In this document: positions 30,125 to 42,069 of the stretch, in pieces
How the letters are laid out: the number at the start of each line of letters is the position of its first letter
How positions within the stretch are numbered: the stretch's first letter is position 1
Position numbers and translations under genes: made by a program
Source of the DNA: Branchiostoma floridae
Lineage: Eukaryota; Chordata; Leptocardii; Amphioxiformes; Branchiostomatidae
Direction: 5' to 3'
DNA length: 64,000 bases
Assembly (NCBI RefSeq): GCF_000003815.2
Contig: NC_049995.1
Location: 16,635,823-16,699,822 of the forward strand
The notes under the pieces: model-generated
The model's input: only the letters and a program-made list of their open reading frames with translations
The model's database searches: none
Told to the model about the DNA's origin: nothing

Positions 30125-30800
30125 ATAATATCGTCCCAAATCGGTTCGAACAAACGCAAGACTGGGATGAATACTAACCATTCACAAGATTTCTACATTA
30201 CCATTTCAGTGTCACAAAGAAAGGTCTCTTTTCAAAACTTTTCGTTCTAACTGCTATTCATATTTAGGACTAAGATGTCTTTGAAATTTAATCATAAGCC
30301 TGGAAATGCAACCTTAACTTTAAGATTTGTAACCTTACGAGCAGGGGGTTGCAGACTACAAGCACGCGTTTGTAAAATCGCACCAGTGAAACATATCCAT
30401 GCGAGAATGTCTTTAAAATTTCATGATAAGTTTGGAATTGTACTGCTTTTGTAACCTTACGGGTAGTGGGTTGGAGACTTCAGCATGTTTTTGTAGATGG
30501 TGCTGTAACATTTTTTGTTTCAAACTTTATTTATTTTATTACCAATATCATGATATTGGTTAATTGTTTAATTGTTGTCATATCATCATCCCAAATCGGT
30601 TCTGGAAAACGCACCAGTGAAACGTAGCCATTCACAAGAGCTACACTAGTATACATTATTTCAGGGTCGCAAATGCAGACCTAATCTCACTGTACAACTT
30701 TGTCGAGGAAGTGTTTAAAATTTCATGATAAGCCTAGGAATTGTACGCAACACTTTTGTAACATTAAGGGCAATGGGTTGCATACTGAAGCACGATTTTG
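30125..30800. repeat. Degenerate tandem array
   Basis: TTTAAAATTTCATGATAAG, GTAACCTTACGGGTAGTGGG and TTGCA(G/T)ACT recur at 30270, 30410 and 30712. CCCAAATCGGTTC(G/T)(A/G) with CATTCACAAGA recurs at 30135 and 30594. The period is about 135-300 bp. Confidence 0.75.
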
Positions 30801-31059
30801 TACAGGGCGTTGTAATGATGGATGGCAAACCACGACTTAACGACATTTTCGTGACACTGCAGGAATTACGGACAATTTTGGGCATGGTTGTCAGACAGAG
30901 GAACCAGGGTTGAGGTGAGTCTGTGCCCAGCATATTAAAAAAGACATTGTGAAAGTGATGAATGATCTCGAACCAATTTAAGTTGATCAAATGAACTCAA
31001 TGAACAGATGAGCCACACTACGACTGGTCGCTACAGAGAAGACAGACGCTATACAGTAT

Positions 31060-31270
31060 TTACAGGTTCGTTACACGGAGATGTTTTCCGAGCTCTTTAT
31101 AACAAGTACAGTGAACAGTGGACCACAGCTTAACAGACCATTTTAAGAATAGCTAGCAACCCTAATCATATATAATACTGTATTTTAAAAAATCCATTGT
31201 ACGAAGAAATTCCTTTGTTAGATTCTTTTCAACAAGCACAATATTCAGTGGACCACAACCTGGTAGGAAC
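31060..31270. repeat. Two diverged tandem units
   Basis: AACAAG(T/C)ACA and CAGTGGACCACA occur at 31103-31130 and 31232-31258, about 128 bp apart. Confidence 0.5.
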
Positions 31271-31319
31271 TTGTAGTACCATCGTAGTCATACTTAAAGA
31301 TTGTCAAATACATCACAAC

Positions 31320-31527
31320 ATAACGGAGGGGGCGCTAAATTCGCCACTTAAAGACAAATACCCATCATTACATCGCATAAAAGTCGGTTGGCCGTTGACA
31401 TTGACATTCGATCAATCACCATGGTAACACGTTTGTAAAAAGTCAAGCAATGAAACTTTTAATATAACCCCCAAAACATATCTTGAATTAAGAAAAGATG
31501 TAGCGAATTCAGGGCCCCCTCCGTTAT
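31320..31527. mobile_element. MITE F
   Basis: TAACGGAGGGGGCGCTAAAT at the left faces AGGGCCCCCTCCGTTA at the right; with GCGAATTC the TIR extends to about 27 bp. Length about 206 bp. The flanks show at most a TA duplication. Confidence 0.75.
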
Positions 31528-31644
31528 ACATTTAAACGTATATATTGTAAAGAAGTATTTTCCAGTACCAGAAAATAGGATAGGATTTCCCACAATACAA
31601 TCCCCTTCCCAATCCTCAAACAGCTATACCTAGTATAACGAACC

Positions 31645-31901
31645 TTAAAGGTACTTACCCAAATAATTGCCCATAAACAGCGGAATAAATTTAAAAAGAA
31701 ATCCTCTTCTCCCGGTTTGACGAACATCGAAAATGTTTCACTCACGAAGAAACCCGAATCCTGATTGGAACTAGCTTCCGGTTTCCCTGCACCGGAGCCC
31801 AGGTGACACTCATTTGTACTTGCAATTAATTCATGCGTCATGCTACAATAAAAGTAGCAATTGGCACATGACCTCCGAGCGTTTGTCATTCTGGTTGACA
31901 C
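31645..31901 (-). CDS. Possible exon, unidentified
   Basis: An open frame on the minus strand starts with ATG at 31901 and runs to a strong 5' splice-site match, TTTGG then GTAAGTACC (near 31650). The peptide includes SSNQDSGFFVSETFSMFV and is not low-complexity, but I recognise no family. The frame beyond the donor runs into MITE F. It may equally be chance. Confidence 0.18.
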
Positions 31902-32696
31902 CCTGTAATTGTTGCTACTTCATAAGTTTAATAAAGGATGGATAAGTCACGCTAATGAAATGTCCGATTGAGGATATATCAAATGAAAGGTAAGAAGACA
32001 CAAAGTCACCAAGGTGATGGTAAGTTCTATGGCTTATTAAGCCTGGTTTAGGGACACTGTGAGAAAAGGTAAGAATCTTGCTCTCAAGGTCAATTGTATC
32101 TTTAGCATGTTAATTAGAATATAATTCATACTAACGAAGGGTCAAATTAACAACATATCAAATAAAAGGCAAGAAGACACAAAGTCACCAAGGTGATGGT
32201 AAGTTCTATGGCTTTTCTGTATCTGAATTAGAGACACCATGAGAAAAGGTATGCGCTCAAGGTCATTTGTATCTTTAAAAGGTTGATTAAATTATAGTTC
32301 ATACTAACAAAAGGCCCAATTGACAACATATCAAATAAAAGGTAAGAAGACATCAAGTCACCAAGGTTCCGATAGGTTCTATGGCTTATTAAACCCGATG
32401 TACAGACACTGTGAGAAAAGTAATGAGTCTCGTGATGACGGTTATATGTACTTTAAGAGGTTAAATAAGGAATATTCCGTACTAATTCAATGTATGATTG
32501 AGGACACGCTAGATAAAGAGAAGATGACATGGAATCGCCAAGGTGCCGATATATGTTATAGCTCATCTATATCTTATCTATCTGGATAAAAATCAATTTA
32601 TTTGTACCTAGAGGGTTAAGCTAAGGAAATCCGTGCTGATAGAAAATATGATTGGGGACACATCTGACAGGACCTAGTTGAATTGACGACACATTT

Positions 32697-33013
32697 AACC
32701 AGCTGCTGCCGCGCCGCGTGCCTGCGAAGCTGGTGTGTTACGCCGAAGGGCGGTTATACCGGCTATATAGATACAGATACAGAAGCTGGTGTGTTACGCC
32801 GAAGGGCGGTTATACCGGCTATATAGATACAGATACAGGAGCTGGTGTGTTACGCCGAAGGGCGGTTATACCGGCTATATAGATACAGATACAGAAGCTG
32901 GTGTGTTACGCCGAAGGGCGGTTATACCGGCTATATACATACAGATACAGAAGCTGGTGTGTTACGCCGAAGGGCGGTTATACCGGCTATATAGATACAG
33001 ATACAGATACATT
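32697..33013. repeat. 56-bp minisatellite with fixed leader
   Basis: A GC-rich leader AACCAGCTGCTGCCGCGCCG, CGTGCCTGC (32697-32725) precedes five almost identical 56-bp units starting GAAGCTGGTG at 32726, 32782, 32838, 32894 and 32950. ACCAGC of the leader can pair with GCTGGT of each unit. The same leader with only one unit is at 37710. Confidence 0.95.
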
Positions 33014-33721
33014 TGATGTCTTGGGATATGTTGTATAGTAATGACAAGTGCCATTGATCTGAGGACACGTCAAATGAAAGCGGATATTATTAACCAGGTT
33101 ACGACAAATTCTATGGATTGTTAAACCTTATAAGTAACGACTGTAGCGTCCAGGTTATTTGCACCTCAGAGGTTACATAGGGGATGTTTCGTACTAATAG
33201 AATATTTGATTGAGGACACAATAGAACAATAGAGATTGTTCTGGTGTCGCCAAGGATTGGATATGCCTTGTGACTTATTTGCGTCTAATTTATAACACCT
33301 GGTAGAAAATTAGTAAGTCTATAGTCCTATTTGCACGTCACGCAGGGCCATTCTCCTACACAGAGAGACCATAGTCGTGTCGAAACTCCTTATAGGCTGA
33401 GTTAGCTAGACGTTGGGGACCGTGCGTAGAATGATGGTCAGGGCTTAAGTAAAGAAAATACACGCCAATAGAAAATATTGTTGGGGACACATTTTCACAA
33501 AAGGCAAAATGACATCAAGTCGTTGATGTACTGACAAATTTTATATCTTGAGATATTATTATAATAATCACATTGAGGAAACGTCAAATGAAAGCGGATA
33601 TTTTTATGATAACAGTCCAGGTGACGACAAATTCTATTATTGTTAAACTTAATAAGTAACGACTGTAGTAATTGAACAAAGGTTATTTGTACTGAAGAAG
33701 TTTAATGAGGGAAGTTGCGTA

Positions 33722-33966
33722 AGGTGCACTCTCACTGCACATGCGTCACGCTCGCGTCACTGCGGGGTTCGAAAGATACTCAACGAGTTTCAGAGATAAA
33801 GAACGAATTTTCTTCCATTTTGTGTATTTTGTCGTCTTCTAAGTCATACATTTACGTGTTACGCAATATCTAAATTATAAATAAATCGGAGGAAAAAAAA
33901 CAGTGACGCAAGTGAACGAACCCCGCAGTGACGCAGGCTTGACGCAAGTGTAGTGAGAGTGCACCT
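33722..33966 (+). mobile_element. Harbinger-like MITE, family B copy 2
   Basis: TIRs AGGTGCACTCTCACTGCAC and GTAGTGAGAGTGCACCT, flanked by GTA on both sides (33719-33721, 33967-33969). Inside are GCGGGGTTCG and AACGAG(T)TTCAGAGATAAAG. Inserted within the 165-bp array. Confidence 0.88.
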
Positions 33967-35947
33967 GTACTAATAGAATATGCGATTGAGGGCACACTAT
34001 AGATGGAAAGGAGGATTGGTCGGACGTCGTCAAGGTTATGGTAGGCTTATCTAACTTATAACACCTGGATGAAAGCGATGTGTCTAGTTCTTATTGGATA
34101 CAAATTATTTGCACTTCAAGGATTAAGTATAGGAAATCCACGCTAATAGAAAATATGATTGGGGACAAATCTTAATAAAATGCAAGATGACATGAAGCTG
34201 TTGACAAATCTTATGGAATGTTAAATGTAATCAAACCAAGTACAGAAAAGTGACGTTTCTGATCCAGATGGTTCTATAGGGGATATACAAGGGGTATTTC
34301 GTGCTAATCGAATATGTGATTGAGGGCACACTACATAAAAGAGAGGATTGTCTGAAGCCACCAAAGTATTGATATATTGTATGCCTTATTTGCGTCTAAT
34401 TTATAACACCTGAAAGAAAGTAATTTCTACTAGTACTTCAAGGCTTAAGTGTAGGAAATAATCGCTAATAGAAATTATAATTTGGGACACATTTTAATAA
34501 AAGCCAATATGACATAAAGTCAATTATGTGCTTACAAATTTAATATCTTGGGGTATGTTGTACTAATAAGAAGTGCCATTTAAGACACTTTAATAAAAGC
34601 GGAGATCAAAATCTATTACTTGTTAAGCCTAATAAGTAGCGACTGTAGCGCTAAGGTTATTTGTAGTCAGAGGTTAAATAAGGGATGTTCCATACTAATA
34701 GAATATGTGATTGAAGACACGCTAGATAAATGGGAGGGTAACCCTAAGTCACTAAGGTGCCAATATTATATGTTATGGCTTTGTTGTATCTAACTTAGAA
34801 CACCTGACCGAAATGCGTCACATGCGTCTAATCCTAAAATGTAATTGTACGCCAAGGCTAAAGGAAGGAAAATCCTCACTACTAGAAAATGATTGAGAAC
34901 ACATTTTTAATAAATATTAAGATGACATGTTTTCGATGATGTGCCGACAAATTTGATGTCTTGCGATACGTTGTACTACTAAGAAGTGCCATTAAAGACA
35001 CGCCAATAAAAGTGGAGATCACCGTCAAGGTGATGACAAAGTCTATCATATGTTAAACCTAATAAGTATCGACTGTAGCGCCAAGGTTATTTATAATCAG
35101 ATGATACATAAGGGATGTTCCGGACTATAGTACAAATAAGATTTCAAGACACGCTAGATAAAAGAGAGGGTGGCCTGATACCGTCAAGGTGCTGATATAT
35201 ACTTTATGGCTTGGTTATATGCAAGTTAGAACACCTGAAAAACAATGCGTCTAGTACTGCAATTCATTTGTACCTATAGCTAGAGGGCGAAGATTCAGGA
35301 CACGCTAGATGAAAAACGATAAGTTGAAGCCTTAAATGTGCCAACATATGTTATGTCTTATTTTTATCTGATTTTTTAACTGCTAGAAAAGTGTTGCATT
35401 CGTCTAGCTAGTCCTACCTAGAGGGTGACTTTAAACACGTTAAATGGAAAAAAAGATGGTTTTAAGTCGTTAAGGTGCCAATATATGTCATGGCATATTC
35501 TTTATTTATGACACCTGAACTACTGCGTCTAGTCATGGAAATCATGTGTGCTTATAGCGTTAGATAAAAGAAATCTAATAGATACTAATGGAATTTTTCA
35601 TGGGTGACACGTTTAATAAAAGAGGCGATATGCTTAAGTCGTTGAGGTGTTGACAAATTTCACGTCTTTTTAAATTTGATTTAAATAACTGCAAGAAAAG
35701 TAAGAAATCCAGTATTGCAATTCATGTCTACCTTAAGGGTTTATTTTCTTATTTATTCGGCTGGCAATTACAGGCAGCAAAGGTTGCTCAACTAGCCGAG
35801 GACATTACAAAGGACTGGCCTTGGACAACGCAAGGTTACGTAAGGGAAAATCCATACTTATAGAACGTATAAGTGTGGACATATCAAATAAAAGGGAAGG
35901 TTACATCTTGTCGTTAAGGTACCGACAAATCTTCTTAAATCTGATTG

Positions 35948-36206
35948 AGGCTTGTTTTTTTAAAAAAAAAGCTTTTGGACAAACGAGCACAATGCAGCAC
36001 TGCTCTTAATTATTTTAACAGTGCCAATATACAAAGTACAGACAGAAGGTAAATTTTACCTCCCCAACCGAAGTCAGGTACGCACTTTTACACCTGGGTG
36101 GAGTGAGGTACGTCTTTTCTAACGGGCGCAACGTCGGAGGCACGGCAAGTATCGAACTCGGGACCTCTAGGTTCCGAGCCCAACACTCAATCAATTACAC
36201 CACCCA
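35948..36206 (-). mobile_element. tRNA-derived SINE, family 1, diverged
   Basis: The minus strand carries B box GAGTTCGATAC, GGTGTAAAAGTGCGTACCTG, a GGTAAAATTTACC block and the end TGCTCGTTTGTCCAAAAGC with an A tail. The head is damaged (ATTGATTGAGTG in place of GGTAGAGCG). Confidence 0.8.
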
Positions 36207-36253
36207 TGAAACAACGACCACACTTTTAGTAACAAGACGAAAAGCACTCACCT

Positions 36254-36440
36254 AAACCAAAGTGCCGTCCGATCTTCCAAACACCTCAGCACAACCACCA
36301 GCCGGTCTACTGTTGTGGTAAGACCCGGAGACGCGCTTGCCTTGCCTCGCGCCCGGAGTATCAGTCAGAACGTCAGGCGCCGTGATTTCCTCTCAATTTC
36401 AGCTGCGCTGAACCGCGAAGCAAAGGCTGCGACTCGCCAA
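36254..36440 (-). promoter_or_regulatory. Possible non-coding first exon / CpG-rich promoter
   Basis: The stretch is CpG-dense for this AT-rich window. On the minus strand it ends in a good 5' splice site, TTTGGTTTAG then GTGAGTGC (36253-36246), with no ATG upstream in the GC-rich part. That is how a 5' UTR exon looks; no coding exon was found downstream within the window (lower coordinates), and transcription would be needed to confirm it. Confidence 0.25.
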
Positions 36441-37225
36441 TCTGTTAGGAAGGAAAGGCAATAAATGTCTTTGCTTCGATGAACCTTTTCCAGCCAAATA
36501 CCATCTTGGATCTCATGTAATGTCTTTCTAACACACGACGAACTTTACAAAGCCCAATGTAAGCAGGGTTAGCTGTAGAGGAAAAATCCAGAAAACTCAT
36601 CAGGGTGGTAGAACATAGGATTTGTTAGTTTTCTTCTTGCACAAGTAGGAACGTCTCTTACCTGCGTACGTTTTAAGCGCCACCTACATCGGTTGCATAT
36701 AGCGATGAGAAGCAGCACTCCTACAGAGATGCCTGACAGAAGAAGTTACCTATCGAAAAAAAAAACTCTCCAATATCCTACGCAGAGGAATTTTTTCAAT
36801 GTGACATGAGATGCAGGAGAACTTCTGTGTGCGATAGTACGATGTTCACCAACCCTGGCTAAGACAGATCTGTGGCAATCTCCGTCACCATGCCAACCGC
36901 TGACGTCATGACCAATGCCACAAGACCACGCTAATTTGTTTGCGGGTTGCGTTGCCTAGTGGCGGTTTCGCCGCAATGGTATGTGCATTTAATTGAGCAA
37001 ATATAACCATGTGCATCCAAGCAGAAATGTGTGTGCGCTTTTGGTTACGTTACAGTTGCTTTCAATGACTTGAGAGAGCTTTTTCTTCGTTTTCAAAAGG
37101 TCTTTCTTCTGTATGCGTCACTCACCTTTTTCTCATGCATGTAGCGTTAAATTTGCACATATCATAATAAATCGTTATCTGATTGATCTTGTAATGCATA
37201 GTGCGTTGAACCCCGAGGGCTCATT
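36441..37225. other. No recognised feature
   Basis: Mixed sequence without repeats that I can match. Possibly upstream flank of the putative first exon. Confidence 0.5.
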
Positions 37226-37229
37226 GCGG

Positions 37230-37440
37230 ACTTTTCTACTCTACTCTACTCTACTCTATTCTACCTATCATTTTCTATACTACTCATACCTTTTGTTCTT
37301 TTCTACCTGTTGTCGACCTATTGTATCAAGTTCTATTCAATCTGTTATATTGTACCTGTTATATTCCACTTATTTCATACCGATCTATTCTGTTCTATAT
37401 TACATTGTACATATTCTATTCTATTCTGCTATATTTTGAC
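37230..37440. repeat. Pyrimidine-rich TCTAC/TTCTA low complexity
   Basis: Six near-perfect CTACT units (37234-37262) decay into TTCTATTC-like sequence. The open frames here reflect composition only. Confidence 0.85.
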
Positions 37441-37709
37441 ATATTGTTTGTTTAAACCTTTATTTATTTATGTATGTATTCTGTTGTTTTCTGGCATATT
37501 CTTCTACTGTATTTACCACCTGCCTTAAGCAAGACTCTGATATAACGCTGACAACGGAATAGTCATGCCTTCAAGTACCAACCTGGGATTGATGTCTTCA
37601 AAATGTAATATTTTTTCATCACCAAGCACAGTCGGGGCATCTTCATTGGATACTGCATTTTGCACATAGATGTGAAAGGTTAGGTGCGACGGATCGTTCA
37701 GTGCAATAT

Positions 37710-37799
37710 AACCAGCTGCTGCCGCGCCGCGTGCCTGCGAAGCTGGTGTGTTATACGCCGAGGGGAAGTTATACCGGCTGTATATTTACAGATACAGAA
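37710..37799. repeat. Single-unit copy of the minisatellite element
   Basis: The leader AACCAGCTGCTGCCGCGCCG, CGTGCCTGC is identical to that at 32697, followed by one diverged unit (GAAGCTGGTGTGTTATACGC). It shows that the leader and core move as one element. Confidence 0.88.
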
Positions 37800-38218
37800 C
37801 GGATGAATGGGTAGAAAAATGACTCCGCATGACCCACATGACGAGCCAACCCTGCCGGCATGCTGACCTGGAAACCGCCAGGTCTCAGTCTGGACGTCGC
37901 GACGCCGTAAGGGACAGGAACACTAAATAATGACTATAAAGATGCGTCAAACCCAGTGGAGCATGCAGGATCAGAATGCTTCGAGTAATATCGGAATGTC
38001 GTAGAATGCCGCAAAAATGCAGTTAGAATACACTTTGAATGCCGTTCAATATTTCTCCACTTCAAATGCACCTTGAATGTTTTGAACATGACCAAAACAT
38101 TCGGGACGACCTCAAGAATGTGAACGAATCAACTGGAATACTGTGAGAATTTCTAGAATGCACACTTCGAATACCAAGGAATATACAAGGAATCTTCAAG
38201 CTTATTCTGCCTCTCGTG
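37800..38218. repeat. GAATG-rich stretch
   Basis: From about 37975 the motif AGAATGC/TTGAATG/GGAATG recurs every 10-20 bases for 230 bp, suggesting a very short-period decayed repeat. The first part has nothing recognisable. Confidence 0.4.
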
Positions 38219-38227
38219 TGAAGGGGC

Positions 38228-38405
38228 TAATCTTCAAGCAGATTCTACAATGGCATAAGATAGAACCGAACTGGCCAAGGAGTGTAGGTAGCCAAAAGAT
38301 GTACATGTGCCATTTGCGGTAGCCAAACAAACCCCTAAGCCGGCTTAACTCCTCTGCCAGCTTTTGATACTATCTTATGCTACCGTAGGATCTGCTTGGA
38401 TATTA
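38228..38405. mobile_element. MULE-type MITE, family A copy 4
   Basis: TAATCTTCAAGCAGATTCTA on the left and GTAGGATCTGCTTGGATATT on the right, with GCATAAGATAG/CTATCTTATGC inside the arms. The flanks TGAAGGGGC (38219-38227) and TAAAGGGAC (38406-38414) agree at 7 of 9 positions. Confidence 0.85.
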
Positions 38406-38784
38406 TAAAGGGACCGTAAATAAAGCTTAAAGATGTGCCCTTATACCCTGGAGCAGGGGAGGCTTAGGAGGTGACTGCGCATTTCCGGGTTTGATTAGCC
38501 GACAAGTCAACCGTCCTACCTCAGTTTGCACGTGTATGGATTTTTTCATCCTAAATTGAGGATGCGATCTGGGAGACTAATACATCCAGGGAGACTAATG
38601 GGCTGGCTGGAAGGCGCAAAGTTGGCCGACCATACATAACCTTAAAGACAATGATAGAAAGAGACATTGAACTGTCACGGTCTAGTGTCTGCCATGAAGG
38701 ACAGATCTTACTGTAAAATTGTACTTTGGACCATACTTCACTGGTGTAACCGGATGAACTATGGTGATGATGAGCATGCGTCAA
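38406..38784. other. No recognised feature
   Basis: Nothing supportable. The open frames 38551-38784 and 38667-38909 lack motifs. Confidence 0.55.
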
Positions 38785-38900
38785 TAAAGGTTAGACATCC
38801 AGGTAATAAGATACGCCAAAAAGCACTTACTCAAGCAACTGGATATGGTTTTGGAAACGGTCAAACGTTTAAAAAAAAAACAGTCGTTGTATTTCGTCAG
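38785..38900 (-). mobile_element. Hammerhead-linked segment, minus copy
   Basis: The minus strand reads CCGTTTCCAAAACCATATCC, AGTTGCTTGAGTAAGTGC, TTTTTGGCGTATCTTATTAC, CTGGATGTCTAACC. It is the best preserved copy of the dispersed segment; the adjoining core is decayed (AAACGTTTGACCG). Confidence 0.65.
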
Positions 38901-39060
38901 CGACAATGACATTGAGGATGACTTTCTTTTTGTTCCTGATGTTTCTAAATGCGTGGTTTGGTGGCATCGTGCCAATCAGGCATTGATTTTATTAACAAGG
39001 AAGAACAAAGACAATTAGATAAGCAATGACACCCATGTGGGCACTGAAGAATGGAACGGT

Positions 39061-39620
39061 TTTACTATCGAACTACATGAAAATGTAACAAAATTTGATT
39101 AGGATACATTACCAACGCACGTTTGAATGGCAACATTTTTTCTGAAAGTATTGTCATTCAGCTTCATACGGATGGTTTGTGATAATCAGTTCTTGACATA
39201 TTGTTATTTTTGTGAAATCGTATACTGCTGGGTTTTCTAGACTCCATAGCAGGCTGTCTAAGACCTTTTTTTGGCTCATAATACACTTGCTGGTCATTTC
39301 TTTTTGTACTGGGTCGCTGATTGCCAATAAATCAGCAAAGGCCGGCAATCAGCGATCCAGTACAAAAAGAAAGGGCCAGCACATGTGTATTATGAGCAAA
39401 AAAAGGCCTTAGACAGCCTGCTATGGAGGCTATATAGGGTTTTCATTATTCACAGCACATACGGGTGTCTGTGAATTTTTGCTTGAACCTTTCTTATCAA
39501 ATCGTAAAGCCAATACTAATGAACTACATGGAAATACTAACATGGTACAAATTTGATTAGTATACAGTGGGGAAGCAAGTGCTCTTGATAACATACCGTT
39601 CGGAAATGGTTGTCAATGGT
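39061..39620. repeat. Two units flanking MITE H
   Basis: GAACTACATG(A/G)AAAT, ACAAA(A)TTTGATTAG(G/T)ATACA and TTGTCA(T/A)T occur at 39071-39175 and at 39519-39620. MITE H lies between them. Confidence 0.65.
39239..39442. mobile_element. Palindromic MITE H
   Basis: Arms of about 90 bp: TAGACTCCATAGCAGGCTGT, CTAAGACCTTTTTTTGGCTC, ATAATACAC and TTTTTGTACTGG on the left, with the complement on the right; the tip contains GATTGCC/GGCAATC. GGGTTTTC occurs just left (39231-39238) and just right (39437-39444) of the element, a possible 8-bp target duplication. Confidence 0.85.
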
Positions 39621-39995
39621 TACTCTAATAAGATTTGTCACATACTGTTTTTAGTTGATTTGTTTTGTGCTTTCATTCCTCAGAGAAAGGACGAGTGTCG
39701 TAATAATTAACCGTAGAACCAAAAGTATAAATGGCATGCTAGACTCAATATGTTGATTTATTCATACCTGTAAAAATCCATATATGTCTGTCTAGTTTTA
39801 CTATAAGTAGTTGTTATACATGATGACCTTACGAAAGTCGCTGTACTTTTGTCGTGTCAATAAAGATTTCTCTGTTATTAATTGCTTGCTTAATTTAATT
39901 TCAGTCATTCTTTGTAACGTTAAATCAAGTTTTGAAAGTCATGTAGATCGACATGCAGTCCACAAACGTGGAAAAATGCCCCGCAAAAACAACAA
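39621..39995. other. No recognised feature
   Basis: AT-rich; nothing supportable. Confidence 0.55.
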
Positions 39996-40005
39996 CCCAA
40001 AGTTC

Positions 40006-40232
40006 GTGCGAAGTGGCGTCTGGCGTGGCGTAACTGGTAGAGCTTTCGGCTCGGAATCTAGAGGTCCTGAGTTCGATTCCCACCGTGCCCCGACGTTGTG
40101 CCCTTGGGAAAGGCACTTTACACGACTTTCCTTCTGTCTGTACCGTGTAGGTGACATTGTTAATATAAGTTACAAAAACTTGAGTGCAGTGCCACATTGT
40201 CCTCGTCTGTCCAAAAGCAAATAGAAAAAAAC
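40006..40232 (+). mobile_element. tRNA-derived SINE, family 1, internally deleted
   Basis: A box TGGCGTAACTGG, B box GAGTTCGATTCC, then TTGTGCCCTTGGGAAAGGCA and a jump from CACGACTTTCC directly to TTCTGTCTGTACCGTGTAGG (about 80 bp missing), ending CAAAAGCAAATAGAAAAAA. A perfect 10-bp target duplication CCCAAAGTTC lies at 39996-40005 and 40233-40242. Confidence 0.93.
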
Positions 40233-40369
40233 CCCAAAGTTCCAAAATTATATATCAAGCTTAACTTATATTCTACTCAAGAAGGTTTGTCTTCGGGCTT
40301 AATCTTGTCGTTTCGTTTGAAGCATACGTTACCAGAGTTGAGTTGATGTGTACATGCATTCAATGAGAA

Positions 40370-40465
40370 GTATAAATGTATGTATATGTTGGCAACCAAT
40401 ATCAGCTAAGCTGGCTGTGTTTGCCATGTATTGCATTGTCTTCAATTTCAATAAATCTAAATGAT
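40370..40465 (+). mobile_element. LINE 3' untranslated end
   Basis: AATATCAGCTAAGCTGGCTG, GTTTGCCATGTATTGCATTG, TTCAATTTCAATAAATCTAA. Same tail as 15838-15930 and 48825-49010. Confidence 0.65.
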
Positions 40466-40711
40466 AAGTTTTATTGCAAGTCTAACTCTAAGAACCTGAT
40501 TGCCATTCTAGTTAGTTTACCTGGGCCCCATAAACTCGCTCTTCCCCATCTTATATAAGAGCCCCAAGACTGACCCTCAGGGCTAAAACTTCTCAGGTTC
40601 GACAATTCAGACGTCTAAGACTATCATCAAACAGTCTTTAAAGCAATCCATCAGTACCCCTCTGGAGAAATCTAACACGCAGAAGGATCTTAAAGTATGG
40701 ACCTCTCTGCT

Positions 40712-41168
40712 NNNNNNNNNNNNNNNNNNNNNNNNNNNNNNNNNNNNNNNNNNNNNNNNNNNNNNNNNNNNNNNNNNNNNNNNNNNNNNNNNNNNNNNNN
40801 NNNNNNNNNNNNNNNNNNNNNNNNNNNNNNNNNNNNNNNNNNNNNNNNNNNNNNNNNNNNNNNNNNNNNNNNNNNNNNNNNNNNNNNNNNNNNNNNNNNN
40901 NNNNNNNNNNNNNNNNNNNNNNNNNNNNNNNNNNNNNNNNNNNNNNNNNNNNNNNNNNNNNNNNNNNNNNNNNNNNNNNNNNNNNNNNNNNNNNNNNNNN
41001 NNNNNNNNNNNNNNNNNNNNNNNNNNNNNNNNNNNNNNNNNNNNNNNNNNNNNNNNNNNNNNNNNNNNNNNNNNNNNNNNNNNNNNNNNNNNNNNNNNNN
41101 NNNNNNNNNNNNNNNNNNNNNNNNNNNNNNNNNNNNNNNNNNNNNNNNNNNNNNNNNNNNNNNNNNNN
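40712..41168. other. Assembly gap (457 N)
   Basis: 457 N, an estimated rather than fixed size. Open frames crossing it are meaningless. Confidence 0.98.
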
Positions 41169-41649
41169 GAAACAGAATGATTACATGGATTTATGTATTT
41201 CAATCAATGGTAGCTAAATAAACTCGACAGCAAACGTCAGGAATTATTGCACACTGAAGAAGAATTTACGTGGAGCTTGAAATGTATGAGAATACAAGTA
41301 GGATATAGGGACATGACTTATTCTAAGGGAGTAGACAGTGACGAACTTTAAAACATGTCTGGAATTGTGCCAATATGGCGCTAAGAGGATTCGATGTTGA
41401 GCACAAAAGCCAGGTGAAAAGAATCCGTACGATTAGCTATCATCGCTGGCTTATATCATATTACAGCAACTTAAAGGGCCAGACGGGTGCGTCGAGATCT
41501 TTTATAGGAACTTTTATAGCCTCATGAAATACCTTTAGTATGGGCGGATAGCCAGAAAATCTTATTTGGGCCCATTCAGACCAGACGAGGGAAACAATCT
41601 GAAGTTCCAAGTTCAGAGCACACGATAGGGCAATAACCTAAGTATACTA
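41169..41649. other. No recognised feature
   Basis: Nothing supportable. Confidence 0.55.
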
Positions 41650-41960
41650 GAAGAAGAAGAACTTTATTGCATGACAGCTGTAGAGGATACAGTGTTTGGC
41701 AACTTGTACATACAATACATACATACAGAACAGTTTAACTACATGAGTTACTAGTATCTAAAAATCCAAGAAACTAATCTCTTTTACACATGGTATGTAG
41801 TATTAACAATCAGGCTAGCATTATATGCTGGTTCGAATTCAGGACAGTATAATATTGTCACGTTTTTATGAGTTATATATAAATTGACTGACATAGGTAG
41901 ATATATCAGCAGGACATGTTAGTAACATATTAAACATTTCTGTCTTGGTAGGTGATAACA
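41650..41960 (-). mobile_element. LINE 3' untranslated end
   Basis: The minus strand ends GCATGCAATAAAGTTCTTCT style (41653-41670) after GTATTGTATGTACAAGTTGC and GTATCCTCTACAGCTGTCAT. It has the CR1/L2-like tail layout; no coding residue found. Confidence 0.5.
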
Positions 41961-42069
41961 TATAGGAGCACTGAATATATACACGTCTTCAGACGTACAA
42001 AGACTTACAGAAACATTGAATTTGAAAAAAAGACTTATATTTTCTGGTCAATACTAGACGCCCAACGTT

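Larger units (their letters stand above)
31940..35940. repeat. 4-kb degenerate array of ~165-bp units
   Basis: Around 22 units follow TTGAGGACACGCTAGATAAA, a variable AG-rich run, AAGTC(A/G)(C/T)CAAGGTG, ATATGTTATGGCTTATTT, AACACCTGAAAGAAA, TTATTTGTAC and AGGTTAAGTAAGG. Landmarks recur about every 150-180 bp from 31962 to 35870. It is interrupted by the 56-bp minisatellite (32697-33013) and MITE B2 (33722-33966), with a SINE at its end. Confidence 0.85.

Noticed and set aside
37113-37439. A membrane-protein-like open frame rich in Y, L, S and F
   Set aside because: Produced by the TCTAC/TTCTA low-complexity stretch; no other coding evidence.
40607-41221. Open frames of 174-198 residues
   Set aside because: They are almost entirely N from the assembly gap. 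Likewise the frames over the gaps at 6150, 9975, 45735 and 56458.
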